Shown here piece by piece: positions 1-12,569 of a stretch of DNA of 64,000 bases (position 1 is its first letter; every line of letters starts with the position of its first letter). Location: positions 348,067,363-348,131,362 of the forward strand of contig NC_041394.2 in assembly GCF_900747795.2 (NCBI RefSeq), read 5' to 3'. The stretch comes from Erpetoichthys calabaricus (taxonomy: Eukaryota; Chordata; Cladistia; Polypteriformes; Polypteridae). Under the pieces are notes generated by a model, which was not told the origin of the DNA, searched no databases, and saw only the letters and a program-made list of their open reading frames with translations. Both the position numbers and the translations under genes were made by a program.

Positions 1-1
1 G

Positions 2-121
2 TCACATGCTCGCCTCATGGCACTAATGCACATCCACCAGTCAAAGAAGACCACAGAGACATTTGACCCAAAACCAGCGGTTGACCTGTGGATGGAGACA
101 GCTAAGCGGAGGCTTAACTAA
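2..121 (+). pseudogene. hAT-like transposase or transposase-derived protein, C-terminal end
   Basis: An open frame runs in from the left edge of the window and ends at a TAA at 119-121. The last residues read ...FDPKPAVDLWMETAKRRLN. This pattern (Phe-Asp-Pro, then a Val-x-Leu-Trp segment near the C terminus) resembles the dimerisation-domain tail of fish hAT-type transposases and their ZNF862/KIAA1586-like relatives. Only 39 codons are visible, so the family call rests on one short motif. The rest lies outside the window, and it could equally be a domesticated host copy. Confidence 0.35.
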
Positions 122-371
122 GGAGAGGGAGATGCATCTGCAGCATCAACATCTACCATGCAGGAAGCTGAAGTAGAGGACTGTGAGGTAGACAGCGAGG
201 ATGACAGTGAGGAAGGTTGTACTTATTAAAACCTTACTCTGTATGGAGTGATCAGGTATTACTGATTCTTACCTCTTTTTAAGCTGCTGCTGTATTTTTA
301 TTTTTTTATTATTGTTGTATCTGTATTTATTTTTTACCCTAATTCTTTACCTTACTATTAAATCTGTTATT

Positions 372-442
372 TAATTTTTTTCAATTTCTTTGGCAAAACT
401 GTTTATGGCCATGCCAATAAAGCTCTTTGAATCGAATTGCGT
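372..442 (+). repeat. LINE 3' tail, 'ATGCCAATAAAGCTCTTTGAAT' type
   Basis: The segment ending near 440 has the T-rich stretch and the 'GCCAATAAAGCTCTTTGAAT' signature with GAATT-type end repeats that close many fish L2/Rex-like LINE copies. No coding part is attached. Confidence 0.4.
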
Positions 443-2266
443 ACCAAACTCCATCTGATGGTACTCACTTGAGTAACTCACTGAAAAAGTTATGTGCACC
501 CCTGGTCATTAAACTCTTAACATATTTAAAATTATATGCTGCTCTTATTTCATTTGAATAATGGGAGTATCTTAATCTTTAATTATTATGATATTAAAGA
601 GCATTTCATTTATAAAACAGAGTTCCTTGCCACGCATGTGAAATTCACCTTCAATAATCAAAATGTGCTTGACAGCCACAAAAATCCAAAATGTATATGA
701 AAACTTATTTAACCGCATATATGCACAAGGTCTCCCACCACAATAAACTCACAAGTCAATCAAAACCAATCATGGTATTGTTGCATAACCAATGGGGTCT
801 TTAAAAAAAAAAAATCATACATTTCCATGTTTCCATTATTAAAATTTACGACTGCAATATGTTTAACCAGAGGCTAGCAGCACATCACAGCTGAGCTATT
901 CTGCTTATATCAGATACCCTCCTAATTCAAGCTGCATACAAGGAAGGCCTCATTACCATTGCATAGCAGAGGTTTGGAACGAGTCACGGTTGTCTACGAT
1001 TGGTCATGTGTACTACAAGTAACAGCCGTGCGTAAACGGCAGCAAAAACAACACCTATGTAACCTTTCATCTTCAAGCTCCGTTACACATTTTTACACAC
1101 AAAGGTCGAGTCAGAGTCTGAGCAAAGTTTTGACTTCATTTAGAACAACATATTTAAAGAAGGACTCAAGGTTATACAAAGTGCTGTTTAGTTTAACTTT
1201 GAAGCGTTGCAGCGTGCAGTTTTGAAGTTCACTTTGTCATGGGTTCACTTACCATACAGTACCTGAGGCTCTCTGCTGCCCATTCTCCTTATGTTAGTTG
1301 TCTCAGCATTGCTCTTTCAACTTAGAGTACAGGTAATGTTTCTTAGCATAATGATGCAGAATTGTTATCCCATTCGTGTGCTTCTTGAACTTTCATGCTA
1401 AGACTCCCTCCCACTGCTAAATATCACTTTATAATGCTGCGTGTGTTGCAGGCATATGCGTGAGAGAGGGAGAGAGAGAGAGAGAACAGAAACAGTTTCA
1501 ACTAGTAGCTCATTCACAGTTTAATCCAACCCCTCTAATGAAAGGATTGATGGTGCTGTGCAGTGATTTTGATTCCGTTTATTACAATCGTGCTTGACTC
1601 ACACCAGGCAAGTGAGAAACAAGTGCAATTAGAATTGGGATATAAAGCTGAACAGTAGCCCGGTTGTCAGGGAGGTTGAAAGAAGTGCAATTAGAAACAG
1701 GATATGAAATAAAAGTCTTGCAAGGTCGGGTTGAGTCTTTTGGTGTTGTCACAGGGAAAAAGTGAGGGGAGGATTATATTGGGAACAAGTCTCATATGCT
1801 CGTAAGCCAGTAACAGCCTCCTGTGGCTCAAAAGTGGCAGAGAAAAACTGGTTTAGGTGTGTGTGTGTGTGTGAGAGAGAAAGAGAGACTAGCTCTGTAC
1901 CCAGAGCTACCAGCCAAGGCATCGTCCCCACCCCTATAACCCAGCACAGGAACACGCTGGTAAGGAAATACATCTGCACACTTAGCTTATTCCAGATCTG
2001 AAATGCAAGAAAAAGGGCAACAATAAATATTTACATACATAGTACATAAATCTTTGTGGGGCAGGAGAAGATGCAGTGCAAAAACCCCAATCGAGTGTGC
2101 AAAATTAAAGTAGTGTAGTGGAAAACAAAATTGTTCCAAGGACTGGCATGAAAAATAATTTTGAAAGTAAATTACACAGTGCAGTTATGCATATATAGTT
2201 ATAAACAGCTTACTTGTTGCTTCAGAGCGAGATAAAAGTGTTTGTGTACACATAATTTTTTCCTAA
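443..2266. other. AT-rich intergenic stretch, no gene seen
   Basis: I see no convincing coding region here. It contains a short GA-rich tract near 1466-1484 and a GT tract at 1858-1872. The short open frames across these tracts are low-complexity. Confidence 0.5.
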
Positions 2267-2277
2267 CAAAAATTATA

Positions 2278-2464
2278 ATACAAATAACAATTCTTTGCAT
2301 TTATATAGCACTTTTCTCACTACTCAAAGTGCTCAGCAATTGCAGGTTAAGGGCCTTGCTTAAGGGCCCAACAGAGTAAAGTCCCTTTTGGCATTTTACG
2401 GGATTCAAACCGGCAACCTTCCGATTTCCAGTGCAGATCCCTAGCCTCAGAGCCACCACTCCAC
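2278..2464 (-). repeat. tRNA-derived SINE with L2-type tail
   Basis: Read on the minus strand, this starts with a tRNA-like head (GTGGCTCTGAGGCTAGGGAT as box A region, GGTTTGAATCCC as box B). It continues through 'GGGCCCTTAAGCAAGGCCC' and ends with the L2-like 'AGTGAGAAAAGTGCTATATAAATGCAAAGAAT' type of tail. It is flanked by an 11-bp target-site duplication CAAAAATTATA (2267-2277 and 2465-2475). Further copies lie at 25597-25773 and 62724-62893. Confidence 0.85.
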
Positions 2465-3071
2465 CAAAAATTATATATAATAACTGCAACTGCCATACTC
2501 ATTTTGTGAGATTGTTTAGGTGTAACAGACTAAAGGTCAAGGGACAAACATTGTAGCGCTATGGCTTATGCCATCTGAACTTGGCACATTGTTAGCCGAC
2601 AGACCAAAGCACAAAAGAAACTTGACTTTTAGGGTTGTGCTTCATAAAATGTCTTGGTTATGTACTGTAAAGTCCAGCTTTAAGGAGACAAATCCCTAAA
2701 GCACTACATTTTGGTTGTGTTTTATTCAGTTAATGCCAGTGTGAACAATGTTTTTTAATGATCTATTTTAATGATCTATTTTCTTTTAAAAAATTTAAGT
2801 GTTATACGTGCTACTCTTCAGCCATTTGCAAGCTCCTTTATTACAATAAAGGTGTAACAGCCATTTAGTTTTGAGAATGTTAATTTAGCATTAACATTTT
2901 TAAACCTGTTCCACTCCTCCTTGATGGTCTCCACTCTTCAAAACGTATTCTAGTTTATCATTTGTAAACTTTGCTACATCTGTTAAAAATTGACCTGCTC
3001 GAGTTAAACTTAACAGTTTGTGTCTTTGCATATGTGCCCTGCCCAAAATACTGAAAACTGTGTAATATTCT

Positions 3072-5191
3072 GGGGCCTCATGTATAAACAGTGCATACGC
3101 ACAGAAATGTTGCGTATGAACATTTCCACACTCAAATCGCGATGTATAAAACCTAAACTTGGCGTAAAGCCACGCACATTTCCACAGTAACTCATTCCTT
3201 GGCGTACGCAATTTCTCCGCTCGGTTTTGCAGACTGGCGGCACCCAGCATCAAAGCAGTGCTACTGTTCCTGTGTGGTCACCCTTTCTTTCTTAGATCCA
3301 CATTCCTGACGCGGCTTTATAAATACACTGAAATTAACTGCATATTGTTTATTAGTGTAATGCATCTGATTGTAATTAACCTGCAGTAATATAATGGTCC
3401 AGGGAATAGCCATAGTATTCCAAATACCATAACTGCTTTAGCGTTGTTACGCTCACTGCATCTTCTTCTTCTTTCAGCTGCTCCCGTTAAGGGTTGCCAC
3501 AGCAGATCATCTTTTTCCATATTACTCTCACTGCACCACTCGGAGTATTTATATCACTGTATCTGAGTGGGGAATCACAGCAGCAGCTGATTGGAAAGAG
3601 AATTATCGGTATAAAGCATGAAGCAGATGCTACCTCAGCCACGGCAAAACACTTCAGAGACTTTCCTGTACGGACTTCGCGGTTTAGAAAAGGTTTCATT
3701 CCAAGAACTCTAAACGTACTCAATCAGTCCATCAAGTGCTCCTTGTAGAACTGTTTACTTATAAGTACAATGACCTCACTGTAAACTTACACTACAGTTA
3801 TAATATTGCACAACCTGAGCCACTTTATAAACGATGTATTTACATATGATGACAATATCATTTTTAAGATGAAATGCAGCAAAATATGTTGATTATACAG
3901 ATAAAACTTTAACTTCATTTAAATGATCAGTATTGTTAATAATTAAACATGTGAGGACACGGTGCCACAGCGCTAGCTAGTTCAGGGATTGTTCCTCCAT
4001 TGCGTTGTATTCTTGCTGGTGCTGACGCGACACTGGAAGGATAGAATAATTAAACATGTACTACGAAGATATTTCAATGTTCCTTAAAAGTTTTGAAGAA
4101 TCGGCGTTCTAAGCTTACAGATGGCTTCACGTCTATTACAGAGCTGATTGTGTGGCGATTGGGTATTTGGAGAAAGAAAAGTAAGGACAGGAATTGGAGG
4201 TTAGTATGTTTGAAAGAGACAGTACTTCTGTAATAAATTGTTTTATCAAAGGTTGCGCATGGCGCAGCAAGCCTCTTGTGTGAGACACAACCAATCAATG
4301 CGCCACCGTGTTCCCATGTTTAATAACATGATTTCATTCCTATCATCATGAAAAAGATGTCACGTATACATCTCAGTATTTTAATTACTCAGAGAGCTGT
4401 AATATCACGAATGTAATGGATTATGTGTCCTGTCGGAGAAAGAGAAAGCCCGTTTAAGAAGCAAGTAGTGATTCACACACATAGAACAAAGCATTTAACG
4501 TGCTACTTTAGTTACAATGGGATTTGAGAAACTAGTAAATTAAACGATTTTAAGATGAAGTTTATGATGTTCTACTTTAATGACAAAATAAACTACGTGA
4601 TTAAAGTGGAAATTTCGAGATTAAAGTTGACATTTCGTGCTTTTTTCCCCACTGTGTGCCTATTTTTATTTTCTCTGTACCCTAATAAGCTTTCATATGA
4701 CACTCAGACGGTGGGCTACGACTTGCCTTTTCACGGCGACTTCTGTTTTATTTCGGGCACTGTGCGACTTTGTGAACTTGAGCTTTCGAGTTTCTCCAAC
4801 ACACTGTCACTCGATCAACTTCCTTTTGTTAATTATACCACTGTTTAAACCAACAAATAGTACGTTTTTCCTTTGCCTCCACTTGGTATTCGCTGAAATT
4901 CTTATATTTTCCCCCGTGCTTTTCCCATTATCTTTTCACAGAAGGCTATTTATATTGATTTGCATATATTCAAAGAGGCATAATTCTGGGAGGAGTTGGG
5001 GCAGGACAGAAGGCACGTGCACGTGTGTTACTTTTCACGCTGATCGGGATTTATGTAGCGGAAGAACGTGGAAGTTTGAGTACGTACAGATTCCTGCATC
5101 TGGATTTTTCTGTGCGTACGCACATTCCAGCGTTTGTGCTTATGCCATGTTATAGTGTGAGTTCTATGCACGGCGTTATACATGAGGCCCC
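3072..5191 (+). mobile_element. Non-autonomous GGGGCC-ended DNA transposon, copy 1
   Basis: The element begins GGGGCCTCATGTATAA and ends with the inverse of the same 16 bases. Both subterminal regions are rich in CGTACGCA-like motifs. The whole 2120 bp aligns by eye, inverted, with 14452-16693. No transposase frame is convincing: the longest frame shared by the two copies is about 74 codons and has no recognisable motif. An RTE LINE tail sits inside (3461-3526). The superfamily is unknown to me. The base outside both ends is T, but no longer target-site duplication is clear. Confidence 0.75.
3461..3526 (-). repeat. RTE LINE 3' tail inserted in the GGGGCC element, copy 1
   Basis: On the minus strand this 66-bp piece encodes the last residues of an RTE ORF (IWKKMICCGNP), then the 'AACGGGAGCAGCTGAAAGAAG' 3' end. 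It is flanked by 9-bp duplications, CTCACTGCA at 3452-3460 and 3527-3535. The same insertion with the same duplication is in the other element copy at 16239-16304. Confidence 0.85.
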
Positions 5192-5522
5192 TGGTCACTC
5201 GACCCTCGTCATTCAATCACCTCAACAGCCTGAATTCTATACTGGTTATTAGAAAATACTAAACCTAGACAGGCTAAACCTTCCAACCCAACAGTGCCCT
5301 AACTTTTATTAAGCCTAAAAACCCCTGCTCTTGTGTTCCATTATTTGTAAGGCTGGCCCAGTTATTCAAGTAATTAAAGCCCCCATGACTATAATATTGA
5401 CCACTAAACCTGCCTTTTTAAAAAGTGGCACAGAATGTTGGAGATGTCTTCCTTGCCAGTTCTTCTCTTCAGCTTGGCATCTAACTTGTGGACTGCAGAA
5501 CTGATGGACTGCCCTTATTTAT
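5192..5522. other. No feature recognised
   Basis: This is unassigned sequence between the GGGGCC element and the LINE ORF1 relic. Part may be further decayed LINE. Confidence 0.4.
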
Positions 5523-6180
5523 TCAATTTGTTCCAATATGGACAATGACTACTGGATCTTCTCCCACTCTGGCCAGCAGCCTATTTACTCTTCTGGGTTC
5601 ACCGATGAGATTTACCTTTGGAAGGCAACACACTGTGCATAACACTTTGTCTCTGCAGTAAACCGGTGTCTCAACCCCCAAACCCCCCACCATCACAACC
5701 TCTTTCTTATTGGAGACTGGTTTTGAGGTGAGCCTTTGAGGCTCACACCTACTTAATCCCTCCAATTTCAGAGTCAGTGTCTACCTCTGCAAGGTCCTGA
5801 AAACACATTGACACTTCCAGTTCTGGGGGTTAATGACCCTGGACATCGTCCATCCTTTCTGTCCAGCGGTGACTCACCACCACTCTCTCTGGTCTGCAAT
5901 CTCTTCCCATGTCATCTTTGGGGTGCACACCATCTCCATAAAGGACACATGGGCCAGCTCCTCTAGTTCTCTACTACAACACATGCAAGACAAATCCTCC
6001 TCAATTTCAGCAACCCTGAGCTTGAGGTGCTGGATCAGATGACATCTCCTGCAGATGTAACCCTTATAGAAGACTGGCTCATCCAAGGCATCCTCTAAAA
6101 AGTCCAACATCCCGCAAGACTTGCATTGCACTTTCCTCATTATTAAAATTTGACTTTGGATTACTGAACTGCTCAATGCA
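5523..6180 (-). pseudogene. CR1/L2-type LINE ORF1 relic (Cys motif plus SGNH-hydrolase-like block)
   Basis: The minus-strand frame from about 6140 reads a CxxC...CxxC N-terminal module (CKSC ... YICRRC). A Leu/Glu-rich coiled-coil-like stretch follows (HLKLRVAEIEEDL). After a frame change come the block VVMVGGLG and, about 50 residues on, DPVVIVHIGTN. In CR1/L2-clade ORF1 proteins these are the first (GDS) and later (GTND) motifs of an SGNH-hydrolase/esterase fold. Here the catalytic 'GDS' reads GGL, so the active site is gone. The same module recurs on the plus strand at 56040-57000. Nothing suggests host function. Confidence 0.65.
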
Positions 6181-6823
6181 TTTTTATTAAATTATTTAAC
6201 TTACATGATTAAAATTAGGAAGTTAATATTAGATTTAACAACTACTGCAGTCATTTAACACATGCTGCTCCCTTAATCTGCTGTTATAATTTCCCCTCCC
6301 GACTACCTACTATGTGTGCGTTTCTATGAAGTTAAACTTGCTTCCTTCCCTAGCTGACTCATTTCCTAACACTGTGCCCCCCTCACCACTTCCTCACTCT
6401 CAAGCTCTGTGCCTACATGGTTTGTGCTCCTTCCTATTAATGAACAATTATGCCCTTGACATCTTATTAGCGTGAACTCTCCTTGATATGTCCACTATAA
6501 ATGGTTTTAATAAGCAAACCTTTTTACACACTTATTCCTTCTCACAAAGAAAACTTGCTTATTGAATACCACCCTCTGATACGGTGCTGGTTATTTTCTT
6601 ATGCCAGTTTGTTCCACTGCTTGACCTGCTCCACTCCCTTCACTGGAATGGCTGTTTATCCACCAAGTGCTCCTCTTTATACTTCCAAGCTCTAACCACC
6701 ACGTACACTGTACTTAAATTTATTCATATGGAGGAACGCATTTAGTTTAACTACCAGTGCTAACACTTTCTGGTATAAGCTCTCTGTACTGCTTTATCCA
6801 GTTATACTTTTAACACCTTAAGC
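6181..6823. other. No gene seen; pyrimidine-rich intergenic DNA
   Basis: Only short frames are present here, and no repeat ends were recognised. Its left edge may be the 5' UTR of the LINE relic, because about 45 bases next to 6180 match the sequence upstream of the second ORF1 copy near 56040. Confidence 0.4.
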
Positions 6824-6966
6824 CAGGGGGTGGCGAACTCCAGGCCTGGAGTGCCGCAGTGACTGCAGGTTAATTAGCAACAAAAACTGGTCACTAATGA
6901 AGAAGATGGTTAGAATGAAAACCTATAGCCAACTGTGGCCCTCCAGGACCAGAGTTCAACACCTGT
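6824..6966. mobile_element. hAT MITE (CAGGGG...CACCTG ends)
   Basis: This 143-bp element has ends CAGGGGGTGGCGAACTC and its inverse, GAGTTCAACACCTG. It carries internal inverted 'GCCGCAGTGACTGCAGG' and 'CAACTGTGGCCCTCCAGGA' segments. This is the common fish MITE with CAGGGGTGTC-type hAT ends. A longer copy lies at 23735-24388 and truncated ones at 27659 and 28170. Confidence 0.75.
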
Positions 6967-7732
6967 GCATTAAGCTGTTCCTACTAAGAAATCATAACTA
7001 TGCATAACTATTGGCCACTATGATGCTAGTTATTAACTCCCTGTCTTCTCACATTGCTCTCTCTGCTCCGCACTGCATCCTGCACATACTACAGGTTTGA
7101 ACACAAGCTTCTGTGCAGGTGAGAAGCAAACAGCAAAACAAATCTTCCACAGGGAAAAAAGCAGTAAAAATGTCCACATTTCTCCATAGTGACAACCAAA
7201 GAAACAGTTTTTAGGAGTCAAAGTTAAATTTTAATTAACTTTTATACAGAATTGATGCACTTCACTCAGTACTTCCTCCACCTAAAGATGATGTCAGCAT
7301 TTCCATCTCAGCACAGAATGTCAGTTCGTCACTGCAGGACCCCTCACTTACCATAATACTCATCTCTTCTCATAAACATTGCACTTCTGATTCTTACTAA
7401 AACTGTGGTTATTACTATTAATGAAGAAGTAACAAAAGTACATGTACATCTTATTTCACGCGAATGATAAAACTGAAGACTTGACAATTTCAGCTGTCGT
7501 GGCTAATAATACTACCGATCAGTAGATTGTGGGTTCAGCGGTGTGCATTGAAGCTCTGAATAAATTTACCAAGTGCTATTTGTACTTATTTTATACAATA
7601 TGATTGTTAAGGGACAAGAGACACGGTAAATGTGTTAGTGACTGGGATTGTGCTTATGTAGAGTAAATGGTTATAGATAGTATGGCCAGGAAAACCATAC
7701 TTTTTACTTTACTTAGTTGCTATAAAGTCACT
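6967..7732. other. No gene seen
   Basis: About 40 bases near 7624-7660 (ACACGGTAAATGTGTTAGT and following) recur at 44303-44340, so a short unidentified repeat ends or begins here. Nothing else is recognisable. Confidence 0.4.
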
Positions 7733-10278
7733 TCAGAGTGGGAAAGCAGCAGGCCCTGGTGGCTACCCTGTCAAATTTTATAAGAAATTCTCCACTCCGC
7801 TAGCTCCCCTCTAATTAGCAACATTTACAGAAACTGGAGACAATCAAATTCTACCTCAAACTTTTCGCCAAGCATTAATCACCAAATTTCCTAAACAAAA
7901 TAAGGACGTATTACAATGTGCATCATACAGACCAGTTTCACTTCTGAATAATGATGTTAAGATACTCTCCAAAGTCTTAGATAGAAGGATGGAGAAAGTG
8001 CTGCCTTCGGTAATATCACAAGATCAAACTGGATTTATTAAAGGCCGACATTTAGCTTCCAATCTTCGATGCCTGTTTAATATAATATATTCACCAGAAA
8101 AGTCAAACACCCCAAAGATATTATTATCGTTGGATGCAGAAAAAGCATTTGATATGATTGAATGGTAGTACCTTTTCACTACATTATAGAAATCTGGGTT
8201 TGGCCCGAACATTTGATCATGGGTCAAACTACTGTATACAAATCCAGAAGCTTCAGTTTGTAGTAACAACATTTGCTCAGACTACTTTAAACTAGAATGT
8301 GGTACCAGACAAGGATGCCCCTTGTCACCACTGCTATTTGCAATCGCCATTGAACCACTAGCAGTTCACTGTCGAAATACTTATCTCTATATGCAGATGA
8401 TATGGTACTGTATATATCAGACCCACAAAATACCGTGCCTGCAGTCTTAACAGCACTTACAGAATTTCAAAAGATCTCTGGTCTCAGAATTAATCTGAAT
8501 AAAAGTGTGCTCTTTCCAGTGAATTCTCAAGCATACAATATTAGATTGGACACCTTCCCTTTTATTATTGCAGATCAGTTTAAATCCCTGGGGGTAAATA
8601 TCACAAGTAAAACATAAAGCTCTTAACAAAATTTTCCCGTCTGTATGGAAAAAATTAAGCAAGACTTGCATAGATGGTCAACCCTCCATCTCACTCTAGC
8701 TGGAAGCTTTAACATTGTTAAGATGAATATCCTACCTAAGCTTCTCTTTTTATTTCAAAACATTCCATTATACATCAATAAATCATTTTTTAAGCAATTA
8801 AATTCAACCATAACCTCATTTATTTGGAACTTAAAACATACACGTATTCAAAGAGCAACCCTACAAAGACCTAAGGCAGAAGGTGGCATGGCTCTACCTA
8901 ACTTACAGTTTTATTACTGGGCAGCAGACATGTAAGCTATAAAAACCTGAACACAAATAGATGAAAATACAGAGGCTTGGTCTGCAATAGAAATAGAATC
9001 CTGCAATACTTCTTTATATTCCTTGCTTTGTGCCCCAATAAATGAAAGTTATCACCAATACACTAATAACCCAATTGTGTTTCACTCACTCAGAATATGG
9101 AACCAATGTAGAAAGCATTTTAAGATGGAGAATTTTATCTGTGGCACCTCTGCAAGAGAACCACCTTTTTCAACCCTCGCAAACATATGCAGTTTTTAAT
9201 ATCTGGAAAACATTTGGGATTAAATTGCTTCAAGATCTTTATATAGACAAAATCTTTGCATCCTATGAACAATTGCATTCCAAATGTAACTTTCCAGCAA
9301 CACATTTCTTTCACTATCTTCAAATTAGAAACTTTGTTAAACAGAACCTGCCCGATTTTCCTGATCTCGCACCTTCTTCTATGTTGGAAAAAATATTGCT
9401 TAGTTTTGAAGACTCAGACAGCATTTCTGCAATATATAGAATTATTTTACAGTTCCTCCCTTTCAAAGATCCAAGAGGACAATGGGAAAAGGATCTCTTA
9501 CTCAAGATCTCAGAAAAGGAGTGGAAAATAGCAATGCAGAGAATTCACTCGAGCTCCATATACGCAAAGCATACAATTATTCAATTCAAAACTATATATC
9601 GAGCTCATCTGTCACGCTTAAAACTGTCCAAAATGTTTCCAGGGCAAGATCCAACCTGCGGATGCTGCAATCAAGTCCCAGACTCACTGGGTCACATGTT
9701 TTGGGCCTGCACCAAATTAACATCATTTTGGACCAAAATTTTTAAGTGCCTTTCAGACAGTCTTGGTGTCCTAATCCACTAACAGCTGTGTTTGGTGTTC
9801 TTCCAGATGGGTTTAAAGTGGAGAAGGACAAACAAACTGTGATTGCCTTCACTACACTATTGGCACGCAGACTTACTTTGCTACACTGGAAGAATCCTAA
9901 CTCTCCTTCTCTAAGTCAGTGGGTAACTGATGTTTTATATTATTTGAAATTGGAAAAAATCAAATTCTCACTTACAGGATCTGTGCAGAACTTTTTCAAA
10001 ACCTGGCAGGATCTAAATCAATAATATTTCTGAATAAGCTCTTAAAGCACTGAGGAAGTAGATTCTCTTCCCATTTCTTTTTCTTCTCCATTTATCTTTA
10101 TCCACCTATTAAACTCCTCAATTTATTTATTTTTACTAGCTTTAAGTTTTACTCCATTGGCCATGCTCTTTTTCTCAGGGGTGGGGATTGATTTGTTTTC
10201 AATCCTATTTTTTGTAAAAATTGACTATTTGTATGGAATGATGACAATAAAATCAATAAAATTTATATAAAAAAAAAT
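7733..10278 (+). mobile_element. L1-clade LINE, 5'-truncated ORF2
   Basis: The reverse transcriptase is readable in broken frames. It starts with GKAAGPGGYPVKFYK, then YRPVSLLNNDVKILSKVL, DQTGFIKGRH and LSLDAEKAFDMIEW, then GTRQGCPLSPLLFAIAIEPLA and a degraded [YF]ADD region near 8390. The C-terminal domain is open for about 250 codons (9042-9782) and contains the zinc-knuckle-like CGCCNQVPDSLGHMFWACTK. The 3' end is an AATAAAATCAATAAAATT-type tail running into poly(A) near 10278. At least five stops or frameshifts break it. Endonuclease and ORF1 are missing, as in a 5'-truncated insertion. The tail matches 63235-63434. Confidence 0.9.
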
Positions 10279-10317
10279 TTGTGCTTTGCCTAAGACAATG
10301 TTTTTACTAATTGCTTA

Positions 10318-11550
10318 CAGTCGTGGCCAAAGGTTTTGAGAATGACACAAGTATTACATTTTCACAAAGTTTGCTGCCTCAGTTTTGATGATGGCAATTT
10401 GAATAGACTCCGGAATGTTCTGAAGAGTGAGCAGATGAATTGCAATTAATTGCAAAGCCCCTCTTTGCCGTGAAAATGAACTTCATTCCAAAAAAAAAAC
10501 ATTTCCACTGCATGTCAGCCCTGCCACAACAGGACCTGCTGACATCACTTCAGTGATCCTCTCGTTAACACAGGTGAGAGTGTTAACAAGCACAAGACTG
10601 GAGACCACTCTGTCATGCTGATTGAGTTAGAAGAGAGAGGTTCAATTGTTGAGAAGAAGGCTTCCAAGAGAGTCCAGCAATCACCAGGAGCGTCTCCTAC
10701 AGTTGATTCAGCTGCGGGCACCACCAGTGCAGAGCTTGCTCAGGAATGGCAGCAGACAGGTGTGTGAGTGAGGTAAAGACTTCTGGGCAGCAAAGAAGCC
10801 AAGAAAAAACATCAGGGACAGACTGATATTCTGGGATTGGACTGCTGAGGTCAAGTCATTTTCTCTGATGAATCCTCTTTCCGATTATTTGGGGCATCCA
10901 GGAAAAAAAAGAGAAGGTGAGTGGCGCTACCATCAATCCTGTGTCATGCTAACAGAAAAGCATCATGAGACCATTCATTTGTGGGGTTGCTTCTCACTCA
11001 CAATTTTGCCAAAGAACACAGCCATGAATACAGAATGGCACCAAAACATTCTCAGAGAGCAACTTCTCACAACCATCCAAGAACAGTTTGGTGATGAACA
11101 ATGCCTTTGCCAGCATGATGGAGCACCAGGCCATAAAGCAAAAGTGAGAACTAAGTGGCTCGGGGGAACAAAACATTGAAATTTTGGGTCCATGGCCAGG
11201 AAACTCCCCAGACCTTAATCCCATTGAGAACTTCTGGTCAATCCTCAAGAGGCGAGTGGACAAACAAAAACCCACCAATTCTGATAAACTCCCAGGATTT
11301 ATTATGCAAGAATGGGCAACTGCCATCAGTCAGGATTTGGGCCAGAAGTTCATTGACAGCCTGCCAGTGTGAGGTCTTGAAAAAGAAAGAAGGGCCAACA
11401 CTGAAAATATTGATTCTTTACATAAACTTCATGTCATTGTCAATAAAAGCCTTTGAAACTTATGAAATGCTTGCAATTTTACTTCAGTATACCATAGAAA
11501 CATCTGACCAGCAACACTTGGGTCATTCTCAGAACTTTTGGCCATGACTG
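10318..11550 (+). mobile_element. Tc1/mariner element (CAGTCGTGGCCAAA ends)
   Basis: The inverted ends are CAGTCGTGGCCAAAGGTTTT and its inverse, AGAACTTTTGGCCATGACTG. The left flank ends in TA and the right flank is TT, probably a mutated TA. The 1233-bp length is somewhat short for a full Tc1 element. The element carries one broken plus-strand transposase. Confidence 0.9.
10616..11372 (+). pseudogene. Tc1 transposase, degraded
   Basis: The DD34E blocks are visible in shifting frames. The first Asp is in the SDESSF-like sequence near 10864. The second is in CQHDGAPGHKAKV near 11108-11146. The Glu is in PDLNPIENFWSILKRR near 11211-11256. The helix-turn-helix N terminus is mostly deleted: only about 80 codons of recognisable remnant precede the first Asp, and several frame changes separate the blocks. 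Family members are about 340 residues. This cannot encode an active enzyme. Confidence 0.85.
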
Positions 11551-11686
11551 TTGAAGTCTCCCAGTAGGAGATGAACTCTCAAACCACATTAAACAAACAA
11601 TAAAACAGTAATTTTGCTAAATTTCTAAGCTTCTCGTAAAACCTACCCTACCCTAAAACGTACATCTATTTTTACTTTATACTTAC

Positions 11687-12139
11687 TTTCTCTAGACTTA
11701 TTTTTAGGTAGTGGTTGATCTTTCGGTGTTCTAATTGATGTCATTTCCTCAGTCTGCTTTGACTCAGGCTGTAATGATTCAGACTTCACAATGACAGAAA
11801 ACTCCTGGGATGAATGGTGTCGGCTTAGAGAAGAGGTCACCACTTCATCTTGACACCCATCATGAAGGTCTTCTTCCTTGACACTCTCCACATTTGTATG
11901 GCTGTCAGTCACACTGTTGACAGACTTCTCCTCAGCCTCTTCTTTAATGGCCACTGACCCCAGTTCACACTCCTCATCATTAATGCCCAGACTCTCCTGT
12001 TGAGGGTGGAGAAGCTCCCATTCACAGTCCTCCTCTTTAACATATACAGTCTTTTTCTCCATGATATTCATGTCAACCTCATATGTTTCCTCTTTCACCT
12101 CCATCAAGACTTTACAGGATACGACAGCTTTCCTTCTCT
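11687..12139 (-). CDS. First coding exon of a polypterid-type C2H2 zinc-finger protein
   Basis: On the minus strand a polypyrimidine tract and CAG acceptor end at 12140. A 35-base leader precedes ATG at 12104, and the exon ends at 11687 before GTAAGT. It encodes about 139 residues: KEEDCEWE (about 22-30), an ESLGINDEECE block, IKEEAEEKS, then VESVKEEDLHDGCQDE and a Ser-rich stretch with VKSESL and EDQP-like repeats. These acidic, SUMO-consensus-rich (IKEE, VKSE) N termini precede C2H2 arrays in a large fish zinc-finger family and probably mediate regulation of transcription in the nucleus. The frame is intact with donor phase 1. No finger exon lies in the 11.6 kb downstream inside the window, so it is either far away or lost. 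Confidence 0.75.
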
Positions 12140-12425
12140 CTGTGGAAAGAAAGATTTAATCAAAATTACACTGTCCAGAGTTCCATGAATTTCATGCTAA
12201 AACTCTCTCAGCATATGTCAAGACAGACAGGTCATAGCATGTTAACAGTAATTAATTACTCTTTATATCAAATTATCAGGCATCAAATAAGCTTGAAAGT
12301 GGAATGAAGGTCCAACAAACACAGTTGTGGGTCAGCAAAATTCACTACTTGGATTAAACATACAGCATTGTTGGAGTCCTAGAATGGTATTATCAGTTAA
12401 GTCAAGGAATGGTCACACAAGTATG

Positions 12426-12477
12426 TATCAGTATGCTGCTGCTGAAGAATGTGAATTTCCCATTGGGATTAATAAAG

Positions 12478-12569
<92 letters not shown>
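12426..12569 (+). repeat. LINE 3' tail with (ATCT)n microsatellite
   Basis: The piece ATCAGTATGCTGCTGCTGAA ... TTTCCC[AC]TTGGGATTAATAAAGT precedes about 90 bp of ATCT repeats. The same end, attached to a reverse transcriptase, is at 32317-33416, so this is a 5'-truncated copy of that LINE lying just upstream of the zinc-finger exon. Confidence 0.85.
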